Shown here in pieces: positions 61,097 through 64,000 of a stretch of DNA of 64,000 bases. The notes beneath the pieces were generated by a model. That model did not search any database, was not told where the DNA came from, and worked only from the letters and a program-made list of their open reading frames with translations. Position numbers and translations under genes: made by a program. How positions within the stretch are numbered: position 1 is the stretch's first letter; each line of letters opens with the position of its first letter. Source of the DNA: Christiangramia flava JLT2011 (GTDB lineage: Bacteria > Bacteroidota > Bacteroidia > Flavobacteriales > Flavobacteriaceae); assembly GCF_001951155.1 (NCBI RefSeq), contig NZ_CP016359.1:2194001-2258000 (forward strand), given 5' to 3'.

Positions 61097-62635
61097 ATGA
61101 TGAAAAAATATTTTATACTATCCGGAATTCTTGCTTTAGGCCTTGTTTCTTGTGAGCCTGAACTCGAAAATTCTATTGAAGACGAAGGTTTTTACAGCAA
61201 CGGGGAAGCCGATTTTTCCAATTATGTGGCGCTGGGGAACTCGTTGACTGCCGGTTATGCTGATGGAGCTTTGTACCTGAGCGGCCAGAAAAATTCTTAT
61301 CCGAGCATCCTGGCAGCAAAATTTGCTCTTGCTCAGGATACCGAGGAATTCATGCAACCTTATGTAAGTGACGATTTTGGCGGCTTGTTATACAGTGGCC
61401 AGCCGATCGCTGCCACAAGATACGTATTGAGCGTGGATGCTAATGGAAATCCTATGCCGGTGCGCTACAGTGCAACCCCAACTACCGAAGTGACCGCTAA
61501 GGTTGAAGGGCCATTCAATAATATGGGAGTGCCCGGAGCAAAATCATATCATTTGGTGGCTCCCGGTTATGGAAGTGTCGCCGGTGTAGCTGCTGGAACA
61601 GCCAACCCGTATTTCGCGAGATTCGCTTCTTCTGAAAGTACCACTGTACTGGCAGATGCGCTTGCCCAAAATCCTACTTTTTTCACCTTGTGGATTGGAA
61701 ATAACGATGTGTTAGGTTTTGCTACTTCTGGAGGTGCTGGAGAATACCAGCTGAATAATACTGATTTTGCAACGTATGGTGAAAATGACATTACAGATCC
61801 GAATGCTTTTGCTTTTGTATACGACCAGATAGTTCAAAATCTTGCGGCAAATGCCGAGGGAGTTTTGATCAATATTCCGAATGTGTCAAGCATTCCTTTC
61901 TTTAAAGTAGTTCCGGTAAACCCAATTCCTTTGGATGCGGCCACTGCCGGTGCTTTGAATGCGCAGTTTGGAGCTTACAATACCATGATCCTTCCGGGAC
62001 TTGTGCAGGCAGGTGTTATTACTCAGGCTGAAGCTGACAGCAGAAAGATCACTTTTTCTGAAGGAGCTGGAAACTTCGTGACACTGGTTGATGAAGACCT
62101 TACTCCGCTTGCCAGTATCCTGATGGGCGAGCCCTTTAACCTGGATGCCCAAACCGCCGGATTGTTGAGCCAGTTAAGACAGGCAAATTCCGGAGATCTT
62201 ATTCCGCTTACCGCGGCTTCTTTCATCGGAACAACGGTGAACAATAACCCGATGTTAGTAAACGGGGTGTCTGTTCCGTTAGGAGATCAGTACGTATTGA
62301 CTTCCGGAGAACAGGAAATGATCGCTGATGCTACTGTAAAATACAACGCGGCAATTGCCGGAGTGGCTCAGGCGTATGGCCTTGGAATGGTAGATGCGAA
62401 TGCCTTGCTGGATCAGCTTGGAAACAGCGGGATTAGTATGGATGGCGTAAGCGTGAATTCCACCTTTGTAACAGGTGGAGCTTTTTCACTGGACGGGGTT
62501 CACTTAACACCAAGAGGCTATGCGGTGATTGCTAATGCGATCATTTCTGAAATCAATGAGACTTACGATGCTTCTGTTCCAAGAGCGAATATTGGAGAAT
62601 ATCCTACAGTGACCCTGGACCAGGGAGTGCAGTAG
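61097..62635 (+). CDS. SGNH/GDSL-like hydrolase lipoprotein
   Basis: A 512-residue exported lipoprotein: lipobox LGLVSC (Cys near residue 19). Block I reads GNSLTAGYADG where classical GDSL enzymes have GDS, i.e. Asp to Asn with the Ser kept. Block III is GNND and block V is DGVHLTPRG with Asp-x-x-His. So the Ser, Asn, Asp and His for catalysis are present, suggesting activity, probably as an esterase or lipase. It is longer than simple SGNH domains, with an insertion between blocks III and V. A strong terminator follows. Confidence 0.85.
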   Translation: MMKKYFILSGILALGLVSCEPELENSIEDEGFYSNGEADFSNYVALGNSLTAGYADGALYLSGQKNSYPSILAAKFALAQDTEEFMQPYVSDDFGGLLYSGQPIAATRYVLSVDANGNPMPVRYSATPTTEVTAKVEGPFNNMGVPGAKSYHLVAPGYGSVAGVAAGTANPYFARFASSESTTVLADALAQNPTFFTLWIGNNDVLGFATSGGAGEYQLNNTDFATYGENDITDPNAFAFVYDQIVQNLAANAEGVLINIPNVSSIPFFKVVPVNPIPLDAATAGALNAQFGAYNTMILPGLVQAGVITQAEADSRKITFSEGAGNFVTLVDEDLTPLASILMGEPFNLDAQTAGLLSQLRQANSGDLIPLTAASFIGTTVNNNPMLVNGVSVPLGDQYVLTSGEQEMIADATVKYNAAIAGVAQAYGLGMVDANALLDQLGNSGISMDGVSVNSTFVTGGAFSLDGVHLTPRGYAVIANAIISEINETYDASVPRANIGEYPTVTLDQGVQ

Positions 62636-62658
62636 TATTAAAATTGACATAAATTTTG

Positions 62659-62688
62659 AATAGCCGGGTAAGACCCGGCTATTTTTTT
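62659..62688 (+). terminator. Rho-independent terminator after the SGNH lipoprotein
   Basis: A perfect 11-base stem (AATAGCCGGGT with ACCCGGCTATT), loop AAG, and T-run. Strong. Confidence 0.93.
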
Positions 62689-62719
62689 GCACTTTTACCA
62701 ATAACAATATTCAGAAATT

Positions 62720-63061
62720 ATGAAATTCATTCTCAAATTATTGCTTACGGCAGTAGCGGTCGTCATTCTTGCGAAGATTCTGCCGGGAGTGACCGTAAAT
62801 AGTTATTTGACTGCTGTGATCGTAGCGCTGGTGCTGGCGGTGCTCAATTTCCTGGTAAAGCCTCTGTTGGTAATTTTAACCCTGCCGGTGACTATTTTAA
62901 CACTGGGTCTTTTCCTTTTGATCATCAATGCGATCATCATTTTCATAGCTGATGGTTTTGTGGGTGGGTTTGACGTGGATGGCTGGTTCATGGCGATTGT
63001 TTTCAGTTTGTTGCTGTCGTTATTTCAGTCGGTACTCTTTTCACTTCTGGATAAGGATTAA
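62720..63061 (+). CDS. Small membrane protein of the phage-holin-4-2-like family
   Basis: A 113-residue protein with four hydrophobic helices: FILKLLLTAVAVVILAKILPGV, then VIVALVLAVLNFLVKPLL, then a third with LPVTILTLGLFLLIINAI and a final MAIVFSLLLSLF. The NFLVKP and LPVTILTLGLF segments match the family formerly called phage holin 4-2 or mycobacterial 4-TM type. There is no phage near, so this is a chromosomal small membrane protein of unknown role. Confidence 0.85.
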   Translation: MKFILKLLLTAVAVVILAKILPGVTVNSYLTAVIVALVLAVLNFLVKPLLVILTLPVTILTLGLFLLIINAIIIFIADGFVGGFDVDGWFMAIVFSLLLSLFQSVLFSLLDKD

Positions 63062-63089
63062 AGCAAACTGAATTTCAGTGATTTGAAAC

Positions 63090-63120
63090 TTTGCAGGCTT
63101 TTGAAAAAAATGTAATTTTG
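63090..63120 (+). promoter_or_regulatory. Promoter for tig
   Basis: TTTG (63090-63093), a 19-base spacer and TAATTTTG (63113-63120) are a full consensus match, ending 27 bases before the tig ATG. Confidence 0.75.
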
Positions 63121-63147
63121 CACTCCAATTTTTTATAAAAGATCAAA

Positions 63148-64000
63148 ATGAATATTACCAGAGAGAATATTGATGAACTAAATGCGGTGGTTAAAGTTGA
63201 TATCGCCAAAGAAGACTATGAAGGTAAAGTAGATAAAATCTTAAACGATTACCGTAAGAATGCCAATATTCCTGGTTTCAGGAAAGGTCACGTTCCAATG
63301 GGAATGGTGAAGAAACAATATGGTAAGGCTGTTTTGGTAGATGAGGTGAACAAATTGCTTCAGGAAGGCCTTAATAAATATCTTACCGAAGAGAAACTGG
63401 ACGTTCTTGGAAACCCAATTCCGAAAGAGCAGAAAGATTTTGACTGGGATAAGGATAACTATAGCTTTGAATTTGAACTTGGACTGGCTCCGGAATTCGA
63501 GGTGAACTTGGACGGTCTGGATAAGAAAGTGACCAAGTACAACATCGTTGCTGATGAAAAAATGGTAAATGACCAGGTGGAGCACCTTCAGAAGCAATAC
63601 GGAAAGATGAAAACCAAGGAAACAGCGGAAGAAGGAGATACAGTTGCCGGGGTTTTCAAAAACGAAGAAGAGGGCATTGAAAATGAAACTTCTTTCGAAC
63701 TTTCCAAAATCAAAGGGAAAAGAAACCTGAATAAATTCGTTGGTGCCAAGGTTGGAGATACCTTAAGTCTTAAAACCAAGAATTTGTTTGAAGATGACCA
63801 TGATTTGATCAATCACTTGAGCGTGGATCATGATCGAGCGCATGACCTGGATGTTGAGGTGACTTTCACGATCAATGAAATCAACGAAAGAGAACTGGCT
63901 GATCTGGATCAGGAATTTTTTGATAAGCTCTTCGGAAAAGACCAGGTAAAATCGGTTACCGAATTAAAAGACAAGATCAAGGAAGATGCTGCCAAGCAAT
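63148..64000 (+). CDS. tig: Trigger factor (5' part, cut by window end)
   Basis: The frame from ATG 63148 is open through the window end (284 codons). The N-terminal ribosome-binding domain shows the hallmark IPGFRKGHVPMGMVKKQYG (family GFRxGxxP). Then the FKBP-like peptidyl-prolyl isomerase domain (~150-245, poorly conserved) and the start of the helical C-terminal domain. Trigger factor binds nascent chains at the ribosome exit. The stop is beyond the window. Confidence 0.95.
   Translation, partial: MNITRENIDELNAVVKVDIAKEDYEGKVDKILNDYRKNANIPGFRKGHVPMGMVKKQYGKAVLVDEVNKLLQEGLNKYLTEEKLDVLGNPIPKEQKDFDWDKDNYSFEFELGLAPEFEVNLDGLDKKVTKYNIVADEKMVNDQVEHLQKQYGKMKTKETAEEGDTVAGVFKNEEEGIENETSFELSKIKGKRNLNKFVGAKVGDTLSLKTKNLFEDDHDLINHLSVDHDRAHDLDVEVTFTINEINERELADLDQEFFDKLFGKDQVKSVTELKDKIKEDAAKQ

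Noticed and set aside
63067..63079. ACTGA-ATT-TCAGT hairpin after the holin-like gene as terminator
   Set aside because: Only five base pairs and no T-run.
1..64000. Defence island, prophage, integron, CRISPR or transposon
   Set aside because: No integrase, transposase, repeats array, restriction or toxin genes seen. Every gene over 300 bases was assigned to a core family or a plain domain call.

Overview
The window reads as ordinary chromosome of a marine-type member of the Bacteroidota, most likely family Flavobacteriaceae (a Gramella/Christiangramia-like genus is my guess from overall protein feel, not something I could compute). The supports are: alternative complex III feeding a caa3/aa3-type oxidase; type IX secretion and gliding genes (sprA, a RemB-like barrel, porG, a PorP/SprF family member); promoter-like boxes of the Bacteroidota form TTTG-N19-TAnnTTTG; A-rich start regions in place of Shine-Dalgarno sites; and several TTG starts. 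No rRNA, tRNA, CRISPR array, insertion sequence, phage or integrase is visible. Coding density is very high and no gene-free stretch exceeds about 150 bases.

Layout. 1-11.1 kb: the 3' end of actA, then actBCDEF, coxB and coxA in one direction, closed by a clear terminator. This is a quinol to cytochrome c to oxygen electron path in one unit. 11.2-17.7 kb: housekeeping genes ruvB, a lone cytochrome P450, queG, maeB and ruvA. 17.7-29.5 kb: the giant T9SS translocon sprA, then gcvH, a VanZ-like gene, two tandem TonB-like transducers and a RemB-like outer-membrane barrel whose N-terminus carries the same small domain as the two TonB-like proteins. 29.6-34.8 kb: the second respiratory cluster, with heme O synthase, two subunit III genes, subunit IV, a cysteine-less Sco-like protein, Sco1, a DUF420/CtaM-like protein and a tiny CxxC membrane protein. 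34.9-42.0 kb: an ABC-type tripartite exporter with one ATPase, two FtsX-like permeases, two periplasmic adaptors and one TolC. 42.0-50.2 kb: tsaB, mscS, a DUF255 protein, a PiT phosphate transporter with a PhoU-like tail, an Nfu protein with a doubled N-terminal domain, and a PorP-like protein. 50.2-58.2 kb, minus strand: CBS protein, nadK, porG, uppS, bamA, two ompH/skp genes and murI, an envelope-assembly cluster. 58.2-64 kb: pdxJ, an alpha/beta hydrolase, an OmpP1/FadL porin paired with an SGNH lipoprotein, a small holin-like membrane protein and the 5' part of tig.

How the genes work together. The two respiratory clusters supply the catalytic subunits and the heme and copper assembly factors of one terminal branch. 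sprA, porG and the PorP-like gene belong to type IX secretion, and porG sits directly beside the BAM and Skp genes that would insert such barrels. I found no compelling wholly new defence or mobile system. The most interesting signals are domain-level: the TonB-like domain shared by three consecutive genes, a helix-hairpin-helix-like tail on ActC, a soluble insert in subunit III, the duplicated Nfu_N domain, and conserved small or degenerate proteins beside Sco1.
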